A DNA stretch of 64,000 nucleotides from Marinobacter sp. SS5-14b (GCF_030541005.1 NZ_JASSVM010000003.1:124001-188000); one strand, 5' to 3'. Shown: positions 46,880-55,864, counted from the first letter of the stretch. The notes: generated by a model from the sequence alone, not told the origin. Numbers and translations are program-made.

Positions 46880-46931
46880 TAACTCCGACGCAAAAAGGCT
46901 AGGGCCGAACCCTGAAGGCATATGCCATGCG

Positions 46932-48761
46932 TTAAAACCGAACTCCGCCAGAATCGATATCGGCCACCAACTCAGGCGTAAGCTGCGTATACCCGGAGGT
47001 GCCCGGAAGCCATGCGTAAACCTCTTCATGGGGACGGTCGAGCGAATAACCGAGCTTCTGGATATCCACCTTCCGGTACTTGAACGTTCCTGTTTTCTCG
47101 ATGGCATGGGTGACTCGTATAAACACCGGCACCGCGTAAGGCGGCAGGTTGTCCTGCAGATAGGCGAACAGCCTGTTGGCGTCGAAAGCTTTATCCGGGT
47201 CGTGGGGTACCAGCGTCACCATGCCGGCTTTACCGTTGGTGTTCGGGATCTCCACACCATACACGATGGCTTCCTGCACCATGTCGGAGCCGTCGATGAT
47301 GTTCTCCACCTCCGTGGTCGACACGTTCTCCCCCTTCCAACGGAAAGTGTCCCCCATACGATCAACGAATTGCAGGTGGCGGCAGCCAATTTCCTTCAGA
47401 ACATCACCGGTGTTGAACCAGGCGTCGCCCTTCTTGAAACCATCCCGCAGAATCGATTTCTCAGTGGCCTCTTTCTGGGTGTAGCCTTCAAAAGCCCACT
47501 TCTTGGTGATCTCGCCAATCAGCAAACCAGGCTGGCCCTTGTCGACCTCCTCCATGCGGCCGCTTTCGTTTCGGATCGGGTCTCGGGTGCCTTCGTGGTA
47601 TTTCACGAGCTTGTAGGGGGCGGTGGAGAAGCCGACGGTATTATCCATGTTGAAGAAGTTGCTGAAGCCGATATTGCCCTCCGAGGAGGCGTACAGCTCA
47701 GCCACCATGGCCACACCAAAGCGCTCTTTGAACTCCTTCCAGATGGAAGGCCGAAGGCCGTTACCGATCATCTTGGTGAGAGAATGGTTCCGGTCCTGAT
47801 CGCTGGCGGGTTGGTTCAGAAGGTATCGACAGAGTTCGCCCACGTAGCCAAAGGTTGTTGCTTTGTATTTTCGGATGTCATCCCAGAATGCACTGGCGGA
47901 GAACTTTCTGCGCAGGGCGATGGCGGAACCGCCGGCCAGCACAGAGCCCCAGCACACCAGTAAGGCGGTACCGTGGTAAAGCGGGAGGGTGCAGTAGAGA
48001 ACGTCTTCTGGCTCCATGGCCAGCGACAGCATCCCGAAGCCGCCGTAGGCGCGAACAAATTTGCGATGCGATCCTGGCGCTGCCTTGGGCAGTCCGGTGG
48101 TGCCGGAGGTGTACAGATACACCGCGGTGTCGCCCATCACCACCGGATTGCTCAGGCTTGGCTGAGACGATGGGCGCTGACTGACTTCCACCGCCATGTT
48201 GACGTAACCGTCCGGGGCATCACCGAAAATGTTCAGGGTGTTGGCATCGGCCAGGTACAGCAGCGGGTTTGCGTGAGGCAGCTGAATGTCTGGGCGAACG
48301 CCTTCGGCGTGTTCCAGAAGTTCCTCTCCGGCCACCAGCATTTTGGGTTCGATCAGGTTAATACTGTGGGCCAGTACTTTGCCTTTCTGGGAGGTGTTCA
48401 GCATGGCGCAGGCAACACCTACTTTTGCTGCGCCGGCAACGACGGCCAGTAACTCCGGGCGATTGTCGAGTAGCACTGCGATGGCGTCGCCTTTTACCAA
48501 TCCCTGATCCTTCAGGTAGTGGGCAACTCGGTTGCTCCAGGCATCGAACTCTCGCCATGTGATCGTGCAGTCGTCGAAGAGAATGGCCGGTTTGTTTGGA
48601 TACTTGGTGGCGTTGCGGGCGATCAGTTTGCCAAGGGTAAGCTCTTTTTTACCATCCTTGACGGCGTAGTAGTACAGCCCCCGTGCAATGAAGGGGAACC
48701 GGCGCAGCACTGCAGGGAGGCTGCGGATCAGGTCGCGGGCGGTTACTATGTCTTGGCTCAT
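46932..48761 (-). CDS. atuH: Long-chain acyl-CoA synthetase (AtuH-like)
   Basis: 609-aa ANL-family ligase of the FATP/very-long-chain type: AMP-binding VYLYTSGTTGLPKAAPGSHRK shown in part (about residues 211-230), ELYASSEGN, and FRWKGENVSTTEVENI near 470. It activates carboxylic acids to CoA thioesters. In Pseudomonas aeruginosa atuH, next to atuF/atuG, encodes a protein of the same size and class; here it follows atuF by 47 bp and would activate citronellic or geranic acid. No atuG is present between them. Assignment as AtuH is from context. Confidence 0.78.
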   Translation of the reverse strand: MSQDIVTARDLIRSLPAVLRRFPFIARGLYYYAVKDGKKELTLGKLIARNATKYPNKPAILFDDCTITWREFDAWSNRVAHYLKDQGLVKGDAIAVLLDNRPELLAVVAGAAKVGVACAMLNTSQKGKVLAHSINLIEPKMLVAGEELLEHAEGVRPDIQLPHANPLLYLADANTLNIFGDAPDGYVNMAVEVSQRPSSQPSLSNPVVMGDTAVYLYTSGTTGLPKAAPGSHRKFVRAYGGFGMLSLAMEPEDVLYCTLPLYHGTALLVCWGSVLAGGSAIALRRKFSASAFWDDIRKYKATTFGYVGELCRYLLNQPASDQDRNHSLTKMIGNGLRPSIWKEFKERFGVAMVAELYASSEGNIGFSNFFNMDNTVGFSTAPYKLVKYHEGTRDPIRNESGRMEEVDKGQPGLLIGEITKKWAFEGYTQKEATEKSILRDGFKKGDAWFNTGDVLKEIGCRHLQFVDRMGDTFRWKGENVSTTEVENIIDGSDMVQEAIVYGVEIPNTNGKAGMVTLVPHDPDKAFDANRLFAYLQDNLPPYAVPVFIRVTHAIEKTGTFKYRKVDIQKLGYSLDRPHEEVYAWLPGTSGYTQLTPELVADIDSGGVRF

Positions 48762-48808
48762 GGTGATTCCATTTCGTTCGTCACGCGATGGTGTTCAACG
48801 TTCGCGGT

Positions 48809-50773
48809 TTATGTTGTTTTTTCTGTTTGTAACGGGGCGCCCAGCTCTACCAGCAGCTGACTGCGCTTCACCTGATCTCCTGCCCGGGTATGTAATCCGG
48901 CGACTACGCCATCCCGGTCAGCCTTTACCGGATGTTCCATTTTCATGGCTTCCAGCACGACCAGGGTCTGGCCCTGGGTTACGGCGTCTCCTTCGGCGAC
49001 AAGTACATCAATAATGGCGCCATCCATTGTGGCCTGAATTCGGCCGCTGCCGGCTCCCTGGGCCCCGGAGGCTGGCTGGTGGGTTCGGTCAGTGACCGAC
49101 CAGGAGCGCCCGAACGCCTGTAAATATAGGGAATCCCCGGCGCGGTGATATTGGCACCGCTGACGAATGCCGTTGTCGATTATGCACAACAGGCCAGGTT
49201 GGTGGCTTTGCAGGACCAGTTGGTAATGGGCTTCGCCGTGGGAAACCGTGAGCGTTTTGCCGGTGTGGCGCACCAGCAATTCGGTGGTTTCGTCGTCCAC
49301 TTCGAGCTTCATGGGGATGATGGACGCTGGTGCGTTGCTCCAGCCTTCCTGCCCAGTGCTGTTAAGGCTCAGGGCGCAGGCGCTGAGGGCCAGTTCCCGG
49401 ATGCTCAGTGCTTGCGGTGCCAGCGATGGGTCATCTTTGAACGCCTGCTGCAGGAACGCCGTAGTGGCTTCACCGGCACCGAAGGTGTCGTCGGCGATGA
49501 TGCGGCTGAGGAAATGCCGGTTGGTGGTCACGCCGAACACGGTGGTGTCTTCCAGCGCCCGGATCAGGCGGCGGCGGGCTTCGTCCCGGTTCTGGCCCCA
49601 GGCGATGACTTTCGCCAGCATGGGGTCGTAGTGGGGGCTGACCACATCGCCGGAGCGCACGCCGGTGTCGAATCGCAGGCCTTCTCCCTCGGCCGGAGTG
49701 AATTCGTGCAGGGTGCCGGTTTGCGGGGTAAAGCCGTTGGCAGGGTCTTCGGCGTACAGGCGCACTTCGATGGCGTGGCCATTGAGTTCGATCTCATCCT
49801 GGGCCAGCGGCAGTGGCCGGCCTTCGGCGACCATCAGTTGCCAGGCTACCAGATCCTGACCGGTGATCAGTTCGGTGACAGGGTGTTCCACCTGCAGGCG
49901 GGTGTTCATTTCCAGGAAGTAGAAGTTGCGGTCTTTGTCGACCAGGAATTCCACAGTGCCGGCGCCGTCGTAGCCGCAGGCCAGGGCGGCTTTGACGGCC
50001 GCTTCGCCCATGGCCTTGCGCAGTTCCGGGGTGACAAAAGGTGAGGGCGCTTCTTCGACCACTTTCTGGTGCCGGCGTTGTACGGAGCAGTCCCGCTCGC
50101 CGAGGTACACGGCATTGCCGTGGCGGTCAGCGAAGACCTGGATTTCCACGTGGCGGGGTTCGATGACGGCTTTTTCGATGATCAGTTCGTCGTCGCCGAA
50201 GGCCTGTTTGGCTTCGGATCGGGCCCGTTTGATGTTGTCGGCCAGCTCGCTTTCGCTCTCGACCAGGCGCATGCCCCGGCCACCGCCACCGGCGGAGGCT
50301 TTGAGCATGAGGGGGTAGCCGATGTCCTGGGCGGCGGCGATGAGTTCATCATCACTAGCGTTGTTGCCTTCGTAGCCCGGGACTACGGGCACGCCGGCTT
50401 CCTGCATGGCGATTTTGGAGCGGCGTTTGCTGCCCATGAGTTCGATGGCGTTTTCGGGCGGGCCGACGAAGGTGAGGCCGGCCTGTTTGATGGCTTTGGC
50501 GAAGCCTGAGTTTTCGGAGAGGAAGCCGTAGCCGGGGTGGATGCAGTCGGCGCCGGTTTTGGCGGCGGCATCGAGGATGGCTTCGGTGTTCAGGTAGGAG
50601 GCGGCGACTTGGGCCGGGCCGATGCAGACGGCTTCGTCGGCTTGTTCAACGTGCAGGGCGTTGGCGTCGGCTTCGGAGTAGACGGCAACGGTTCGATAGC
50701 CCAGCGCTTTGGCTGTGCGGATGACCCGGACGGCGATTTCGCCTCGGTTAGCGATGAGTAGTTTTTTTAGCAT
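48809..50773 (-). CDS. atuF: Geranyl-CoA carboxylase biotin-carrying alpha subunit
   Basis: 654-aa biotin-dependent carboxylase alpha chain. Biotin carboxylase domain from residue 1 (MLKKLLIANRGEIAVRVIRT), ATP-grasp KASAGGGGRGMRLV (about 158), EMNTRLQVEHPVTEL; C-terminal biotinyl domain with EAMKMEHPVKA where Lys is biotinylated. It carboxylates biotin for transfer by AtuC. It belongs to the atu set rather than the leucine (liu) set because AtuA and AtuB homologues are in the cluster and no HMG-CoA lyase is. Start at 50773 with AGGTGA upstream; a palindromic element lies just before it. Confidence 0.85.
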   Translation of the reverse strand: MLKKLLIANRGEIAVRVIRTAKALGYRTVAVYSEADANALHVEQADEAVCIGPAQVAASYLNTEAILDAAAKTGADCIHPGYGFLSENSGFAKAIKQAGLTFVGPPENAIELMGSKRRSKIAMQEAGVPVVPGYEGNNASDDELIAAAQDIGYPLMLKASAGGGGRGMRLVESESELADNIKRARSEAKQAFGDDELIIEKAVIEPRHVEIQVFADRHGNAVYLGERDCSVQRRHQKVVEEAPSPFVTPELRKAMGEAAVKAALACGYDGAGTVEFLVDKDRNFYFLEMNTRLQVEHPVTELITGQDLVAWQLMVAEGRPLPLAQDEIELNGHAIEVRLYAEDPANGFTPQTGTLHEFTPAEGEGLRFDTGVRSGDVVSPHYDPMLAKVIAWGQNRDEARRRLIRALEDTTVFGVTTNRHFLSRIIADDTFGAGEATTAFLQQAFKDDPSLAPQALSIRELALSACALSLNSTGQEGWSNAPASIIPMKLEVDDETTELLVRHTGKTLTVSHGEAHYQLVLQSHQPGLLCIIDNGIRQRCQYHRAGDSLYLQAFGRSWSVTDRTHQPASGAQGAGSGRIQATMDGAIIDVLVAEGDAVTQGQTLVVLEAMKMEHPVKADRDGVVAGLHTRAGDQVKRSQLLVELGAPLQTEKTT

Positions 50774-50828
50774 TTGTATGTCACCTGCCTTGATACGCGC
50801 CTGCGTGTTTGGGTTCTCGTGCGCACCT

Positions 50829-50934
50829 CTGGCGGGGAGGGCCTCCGGAAAAACGCTCCTTGCGGCACATCCCTGTGGCGCTTCGCTCCGGCCATCCATG
50901 GCCTCCGAGATTTTCCGGAGGCCCTCCCCGCCAG
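50829..50934 (+). repeat. Palindromic element copy G (long core)
   Basis: Perfect 24-bp arms (50829-50852 and 50911-50934), inner ends A4/T4, core 50853-50910 (58 nt). Hairpins: GGCACATCCCTGTGGC and GGCCATCCATGGCC. It lies between tandem atuE and atuF, probably within the transcript, so it would be present in the mRNA. Confidence 0.85.
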
Positions 50935-51003
50935 CGGCGCTTCCGCTGACTTTGTTCGTGCCTGCTCAACAGTTAGTGAACAGTGTCTATTTGTTGTCGT
51001 TTT

Positions 51004-51819
51004 CTAGCTCTCAGCCCACTTTGGCTCACGTTTTTGCATGAATGCCATGGTGCCCTCAGTGCCTTCTGGCCCGCTGATGGCTGCGGCGAATTTTTCAGCG
51101 GCGTCATCCAGCAAACCGGTCATGGCTTCATGGCCGACTCGATGTAACAGCGCCTTGGTTTCTGCCGTGGCATTCGGGGCACACAGCCGAACCCGTTCAA
51201 GGGCTTGGTTCAGCATGTCGTTCAGCTGCTCTTCGGATTCCGCAACCTGGTGAACGATACCCAGTGCGCAGGCTTCCGTTGCGTCGATTCTCAAACCCAG
51301 AAGCGCCAGCCGGCGGGCCTGGGTCAGGCCTATGCGCTCGACGACGAACGGGGCGATCTGGGCCGGGATGACGCCGAGGGTGGTTTCCGGCATGCCGAAT
51401 TTTGCGGTGGGCCCGGCGATGGCGAGGTCGGAGACGCAGGCCAGGCCGAAGCCGCCGCCCATGACGGCGCCTTCGGTGATGGCGATGACGACTTTGGAGG
51501 ATTCGTTGACCTGCTGGATCATCTGGCCGAAGGCGCGGTTGAGTTTGTAGAACGGGTCGTCCTTGCCTTCGCCTTTCTGGCCCCGGGCGCCGGCCATGTC
51601 CTTGATGTCACCGCCGGCGCAGAAGTGGCCGCCGGCGCCGCGGATGACGACGGCGCGGATGCTGTTGTCGTTTTCAACTTCGGTGAACAGGGCGGCCAAC
51701 TCCGCGACCATCTGCAGGCTCATGGCGTTGCGGACGTCCGGGCGGTTGATGGTGAGAAACAGGGACGGGCCTTGTTTCTCGAGAATCAGTGTTTCGCAAT
51801 GTGGTAGTTGCTTTTCCAT
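51004..51819 (-). CDS. atuE: Isohexenylglutaconyl-CoA hydratase
   Basis: 271-aa crotonase-family hydratase. NRPDVRNAMSLQMVAEL near residues 18-34 and GAGGHFCAGGDIKDMAGA (oxyanion hole) plus EGAVMGGGFGLACVSDLAIA are visible, with GMPETTLGVIPAQIAPFVV containing the catalytic-region Glu. In the terpene pathway it hydrates isohexenylglutaconyl-CoA; the paralogue LiuC acts on methylglutaconyl-CoA and cannot be excluded by sequence alone. Position between atuF and atuD supports AtuE. Confidence 0.82.
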   Translation of the reverse strand: MEKQLPHCETLILEKQGPSLFLTINRPDVRNAMSLQMVAELAALFTEVENDNSIRAVVIRGAGGHFCAGGDIKDMAGARGQKGEGKDDPFYKLNRAFGQMIQQVNESSKVVIAITEGAVMGGGFGLACVSDLAIAGPTAKFGMPETTLGVIPAQIAPFVVERIGLTQARRLALLGLRIDATEACALGIVHQVAESEEQLNDMLNQALERVRLCAPNATAETKALLHRVGHEAMTGLLDDAAEKFAAAISGPEGTEGTMAFMQKREPKWAES

Positions 51820-51866
51820 ATCAGGCTCCGTTTCAGGCCGGCATAGGGTACCAATGGCAATGTTCG

Positions 51867-51982
51867 GGGCCTTGTGGGCAGGTAGAGCTTTCCGGGACTG
51901 TCTGCAGCAGGGATGCTGCAGTCAAGCGTACATGGATGTATTCACAGCGTGTCCCGGAAAGCTCTATCTGCCCATGAGGCCC
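51867..51982 (-). repeat. Palindromic element copy H (short core)
   Basis: 32-bp arms (51867-51898 and 51951-51982) with three mismatches and a 52-nt core (51899-51950). Relative to copy D the core has 11 differences, eight of which fall in four base pairs that change together: CTGCAGC/GCTGCAG instead of GCGCAGC/GCTGCGC and TACA/TGTA instead of CCCA/TGGG. It lies between atuD and atuE. Confidence 0.85.
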
Positions 51983-51993
51983 TACTCCAAACG

Positions 51994-53154
51994 TTAGTCG
52001 CGATTTTTGCCAGGCAAAGTGCCCATCAGCTTGCAGATGATGCCCAGCATGATTTCGTCGGCGCCGCCGCCGATGGACACCAGGCGCACGTCGCGGTAGG
52101 CGCGGGCCAGGGGGTTTTCCCACATGTAGCCGTTGCCGCCCCAGTACTGCAGGCAGGTGTCGGTGACTTCACGGCCCAGGCGACCGGCCTTCAGCTTGGC
52201 CATGGACGCGAGTTTGGTCACGTCTTTACCGGCAATGTGCAGTTCACAGGCCTGGTAGGTGAGGGCGCGCAGGGCTTCAACTTCCGTCTGCAGTTCGGCC
52301 AGGCGGAAGTGGATGTACTGGTTGTTGATCAGCGGCTGGCCGAAGGTCTTGCGCTCGCGGCAGTATTCGATGGTCTGGTCGATGCAGTGCTCCAGCGCCT
52401 TGATCACGTTCGCGGCGCCCCACATGCGTTCTTCCTGGAACTGGATCATCTGGCACATGAAACCGGTGCCTTCCGCGCCGATGCGATTGCGCTGGGGTAC
52501 GCGCACGTCGTCGAAGAACACCTGGGCGGTTTCCGATGAGCGCATGCCCAGTTTGTTCAGGTGCGGGCTGAAGGAAATACCCGGCGTGTTCATGGGCACG
52601 ACGATCAGGGTTTTGTTCTTGTGGGGCTTGTCATCACTGGTGTTGGCCAGCAGGCAGATGAAGTCGGCTTTCGGGGAGTTGGTGATCCACATCTTGGAGC
52701 CGTTGATGATGTAGTCATCGCCGTCTTTCTTCGCCGTGGTTTTCAGGCCGGCTACGTCGGAACCTGCACCCACTTCACTGACGCCGATACAGCCCACCAT
52801 GTCGCCGGCGATGGCTGGGGCTAGGAAGTCCCGTTTCAGTTCGTCGGAACCGAAGCGGGCAATGGCCGGGGTGCACATGTCGGTCTGCACACCGATCGCC
52901 AGTGGCACACCACCGCATTTGGCCATGCCCAGTTCCTCGGCGGCCACCAGGTTGTAGCTGTAATCGAGGCCCATACCGCCGTACTCTTCCGGCTTCTGGA
53001 TGCCGAGCAGGCCCAGGTTGCCAAGTTTTTTGAACAGGTCGTGAATCGGAAACTCGCCGGCCTCTTCCCATTCGTCGCAGTGTGGGTTGATTTCCTTTTC
53101 CACGAAATCGCGGACGGTTTTTCTGAGGGCTTCGTGTTCGGCTGTGAATTTCAT
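51994..53154 (-). CDS. atuD: Citronellyl-CoA dehydrogenase
   Basis: 386-aa acyl-CoA dehydrogenase. FAD-binding CIGVSEVGAGSDVAGLKTTA (about 124-143) and WITNSPKAD; C-terminal WGGNGYMWENPLARAYRDVR. It forms the cis-geranyl-CoA double bond from citronellyl-CoA in the acyclic terpene route. The start ATG at 53154 is preferred over 53172 since GGGAG lies 7 nt upstream and the family begins MKFTAEH. It lies 30 bp after atuC. Confidence 0.85.
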   Translation of the reverse strand: MKFTAEHEALRKTVRDFVEKEINPHCDEWEEAGEFPIHDLFKKLGNLGLLGIQKPEEYGGMGLDYSYNLVAAEELGMAKCGGVPLAIGVQTDMCTPAIARFGSDELKRDFLAPAIAGDMVGCIGVSEVGAGSDVAGLKTTAKKDGDDYIINGSKMWITNSPKADFICLLANTSDDKPHKNKTLIVVPMNTPGISFSPHLNKLGMRSSETAQVFFDDVRVPQRNRIGAEGTGFMCQMIQFQEERMWGAANVIKALEHCIDQTIEYCRERKTFGQPLINNQYIHFRLAELQTEVEALRALTYQACELHIAGKDVTKLASMAKLKAGRLGREVTDTCLQYWGGNGYMWENPLARAYRDVRLVSIGGGADEIMLGIICKLMGTLPGKNRD

Positions 53155-53184
53155 TGTTGTTCTCCCAGTCAATCAGTGTGGAAA

Positions 53185-54801
53185 TCAGAAGCGGGCGACG
53201 CCGTAAACGTTGGGTCGTAGTTGTCTTTGTTCGGCTTCACGGCAAACCGACAGCGCCATGGCCAGTACGCGCCGGGTATCCCGAGGATCGATCAAACCGT
53301 CGTCCCAAAGCCGTGCGGTGCCGAACAGGGCGGTGGAGCCGTCTTCGAGTTTCTTGGCGGTGGCCTGTTCCAGAAACGCCAGGGTTTTCTCGTCGGGCTC
53401 TATGCCGCTTTTGCGTTGTTTGTCTTCCGCCACGATGCGCATCACCTTGCCGGCCTGGGCGGGGCCCATAACGGCGGTGCGGCTGTTGGGCCAGGCGAAG
53501 ATGAATCTCGGGTCCAGGCCCCGGCCGCACATGGCGTAGTTGCCAGCGCCGTAGGAGCCGCCGACCACCACGGCGATTTTCGGCACCCGGCAGTTGGCTA
53601 CGGCCTGCAGCATCTTGGAACCGTGTTTGATGATGCCGTTCTGCTCCGAGTGCGTGCCTACCATGAAGCCGGTGGTGTTGTGCAGGAACAGGATGGGGGT
53701 GCCGGCCTGGTCGCAGAGCTGGATAAACTGCGCCGCCTTGGTGGAACCGGCCGGGGTGATCGGGCCGTTGTTGCCGATGATGCCTACACTGTGGCCCTGA
53801 ATCCGGATGGTGCCGCACACAGTCTGGTTGTCGTAGTCGTTCTTGAAATCCAGGAACCGGGAGCCGTCGGCGATGCGGGCGAGGATCTCGCGCACGTCGT
53901 AGGGCTTCTTGGCGTCGGAAGGAATCACGCCCAGCAGCTCTTCAGCCGGATACAGCGGCTCATCCCACTGGGGTTCCTGGCGCAGCGGCAGGTTTTCATT
54001 CCAGGGCAGGGCGCCGAGGATTTCCCGGGCCTGGCGAATGCCGTCGGCGTCGTCTTCGGCCAGGTATTCGGCGGTGCCGGCTACCGTGGCGTGCATTTCT
54101 GCACCGCCCAGTTCTTCGTCGGTGGCGATTTCACCGGTGGCCGCTTTCAGCAGCGGCGGGCCGGCCAGGAACATCTTGGCCTGCTCACGTACGGTGATCA
54201 CGTAATCGGACAGCCCCGGCTGATAGGCGCCCCCAGCGGTGGCGTTGCCGTGAACCACCGTTACTTGCGGAATACCGGCAGCCGACATGCGGGCCTGGTT
54301 GGCAAAGCCCCGGGCGCCGAGCACGAAAATGTCGGTGGCGTAGTTCAGGTTGGCGCCACCGGATTCCGACATCGATACGACTGGAAGCTTGTTCTCCATG
54401 GCGATCTGCTGCAGACGCAGGGTCTTGTCCAGGCCGGCGGGGGTAATGGTTCCGCCCTTGATGGCGCTGTTGCTGGCCACCACCAGGCAGCGCACTCCCG
54501 CTACCCGACCAATGCCGGCAATAATCCCGCCACCGGCCATGGAGCCGTCTTTGTCATCGTGCATCTTGTAGCCGGCCAGGGAACATAGCTCCAGGAACTC
54601 GCTGCCCCGGTCCAGCAGACGGTTGATGCGATCCCGGGGCAGTAATTTACCCCGTTTGGTGAACTTCTCCCGGGCCGATTCCGCCAGGTCCAGAACCTTC
54701 TGCTCCACATCCCGGAAGGTGGTGATGTGCGCTTCCATGGCCTCGACATTGCCCCGGAACTCGTCGGACTGGGGGGTTATTGTTGTTTCCAGTACCTGCA
54801 T
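53185..54801 (-). CDS. atuC: Geranyl-CoA carboxylase carboxyltransferase beta subunit
   Basis: 538-aa carboxyltransferase. N-terminal crotonase-like half with GGGIIAGIGRVAGVRCLVVA and SESGGANLNYATDIF; oxyanion residues around HGNATAGGAYQPGLSDYVI; second half with HNTTGFMVGTHSEQNGIIKHG and GGSYGAGNYAMCGRGLDPRF. It transfers CO2 from biotin to the gamma-carbon of geranyl-CoA. Leucine-pathway enzymes (LiuB) usually have VPAMSDE where this has QPGLSDY, which supports the terpene assignment but is from memory of the families. Start preceded by GAGGA. Confidence 0.87.
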   Translation of the reverse strand: MQVLETTITPQSDEFRGNVEAMEAHITTFRDVEQKVLDLAESAREKFTKRGKLLPRDRINRLLDRGSEFLELCSLAGYKMHDDKDGSMAGGGIIAGIGRVAGVRCLVVASNSAIKGGTITPAGLDKTLRLQQIAMENKLPVVSMSESGGANLNYATDIFVLGARGFANQARMSAAGIPQVTVVHGNATAGGAYQPGLSDYVITVREQAKMFLAGPPLLKAATGEIATDEELGGAEMHATVAGTAEYLAEDDADGIRQAREILGALPWNENLPLRQEPQWDEPLYPAEELLGVIPSDAKKPYDVREILARIADGSRFLDFKNDYDNQTVCGTIRIQGHSVGIIGNNGPITPAGSTKAAQFIQLCDQAGTPILFLHNTTGFMVGTHSEQNGIIKHGSKMLQAVANCRVPKIAVVVGGSYGAGNYAMCGRGLDPRFIFAWPNSRTAVMGPAQAGKVMRIVAEDKQRKSGIEPDEKTLAFLEQATAKKLEDGSTALFGTARLWDDGLIDPRDTRRVLAMALSVCREAEQRQLRPNVYGVARF

Positions 54802-54810
54802 GGGGAATCC

Positions 54811-55677
54811 TCAGTCGTCACTCAAAACTTTCGGCGTTACCGCCCGATGAAAACCGTTGTACGGTTCGTTGTTCTTCGCCTTCGGCATCGGCCAAACACG
54901 CCCGCCCTGAGAAGCCGCCCCGTCAATCCGCAGGCAGTCACCACTGATAAACGCCGCACCCGGGCTAAGCAGAAAACAGATCGCCGAACTCACCTCGGAC
55001 TCCGTCCCCATCCGCTTGATCGGCACCGCATCCGCCAGGCTACGAATCCACGACTTCATATGAGCCGGGTAGTTATCCATCCCGCTGGACGCAATCCACC
55101 CCGGCGCGACCGCATTCACCCGCACCCCGGAAGGCGCCCATTCAACCGCCGCCGTCTGGGTAAAATTCACCATCCCCGCCCGGGCCGCACCCGAGTGGCC
55201 CATGCCAGGCATGCCGCCCCACATATCCGCGACAATGTTCACAATCGAACCACCGGTCTTGCTCAACGCCTGGGTATAGGCCTCCCGGGACATCAGAAAA
55301 CCACCGGTCAGATTCGTGCGCACCACGGTTTCCCAACCTTTCTGGTTAATCCCCGTCAGCGGCGAGGCAAACTGCCCGCCGGCGTTGTTCACCAACCCGT
55401 CCAACCGGCCGTGTTCCGCAATAATGGCTTTCACCGTGGCCTTGACCGATTCCTCCTCGCGAATATCGCAAGCGTGGGCGCTGGCAATGCCGCCGTCGGC
55501 CTCAATCTCGGCTTTTACCGAATCGACCTTCTCCTGCTTACGACCAACGAGAGCAACTTGAGCACCGAGGGCCGCCAGTTCGTGGGCGGTACAACGGCCA
55601 ATTCCAGAACCACCGCCGGTCACAATAAACACCTGGCCTTCAAACAGCCCCGGCCGAAGAACAGACTGATAACTCAT
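54811..55677 (-). CDS. atuB: SDR-family protein AtuB, atypical active site
   Basis: 288-aa short-chain dehydrogenase/reductase fold: cofactor-binding TGGGSGIGRCTAHEL (about 20-34), NNAGG, and ADMWGGMPGMGHSGAARAG. The usual YxxxK catalytic pair is replaced by HxxxxR (GHSGAARAG), as in dienoyl-CoA-reductase-like members. C-terminal PGWIASSGMDNY is typical of the AtuB group. In Pseudomonas atuB is part of the atu operon; its exact step is not established (proposed alcohol or enoyl-CoA reduction). AAGGA precedes the start. Confidence 0.83.
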   Translation of the reverse strand: MSYQSVLRPGLFEGQVFIVTGGGSGIGRCTAHELAALGAQVALVGRKQEKVDSVKAEIEADGGIASAHACDIREEESVKATVKAIIAEHGRLDGLVNNAGGQFASPLTGINQKGWETVVRTNLTGGFLMSREAYTQALSKTGGSIVNIVADMWGGMPGMGHSGAARAGMVNFTQTAAVEWAPSGVRVNAVAPGWIASSGMDNYPAHMKSWIRSLADAVPIKRMGTESEVSSAICFLLSPGAAFISGDCLRIDGAASQGGRVWPMPKAKNNEPYNGFHRAVTPKVLSDD

Positions 55678-55721
55678 AAAAAATCCTTATCAAAATAAGC
55701 TGAATCCACGTAAAAAGTCGG

Positions 55722-55840
55722 AGCGCCCCGGTGGGGGAGAGCCCTACAAAAATGTGCGGAGCCATGGATGGCGGAGCCCAAGCGCCACAGGGATGTGCCG
55801 AAGGAGCGTTTTTTGTAGGGCTCTCCCCCATCGGGGCGCT
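55722..55840 (-). repeat. Palindromic element copy I (long core)
   Basis: 31-bp arms (55722-55752 and 55810-55840, one G-T mismatch) with A5/T5 inner ends and a 57-nt core (55753-55809). On the minus strand the core begins ACGCTCCTTCGGCACATCCC and includes CCGCCATCCATGGC. It lies between atuA and atuB, again inside the presumed operon. Confidence 0.85.
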
Positions 55841-55864
55841 TGCCCCACAGTTTGATTACGAAGT

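Noticed and set aside
53221..54588. Plus-strand open frame of 455 codons opposite atuC
   Set aside because: Mirror of the carboxyltransferase reading frame; low-complexity Gly/Val/His translation, no ribosome site.
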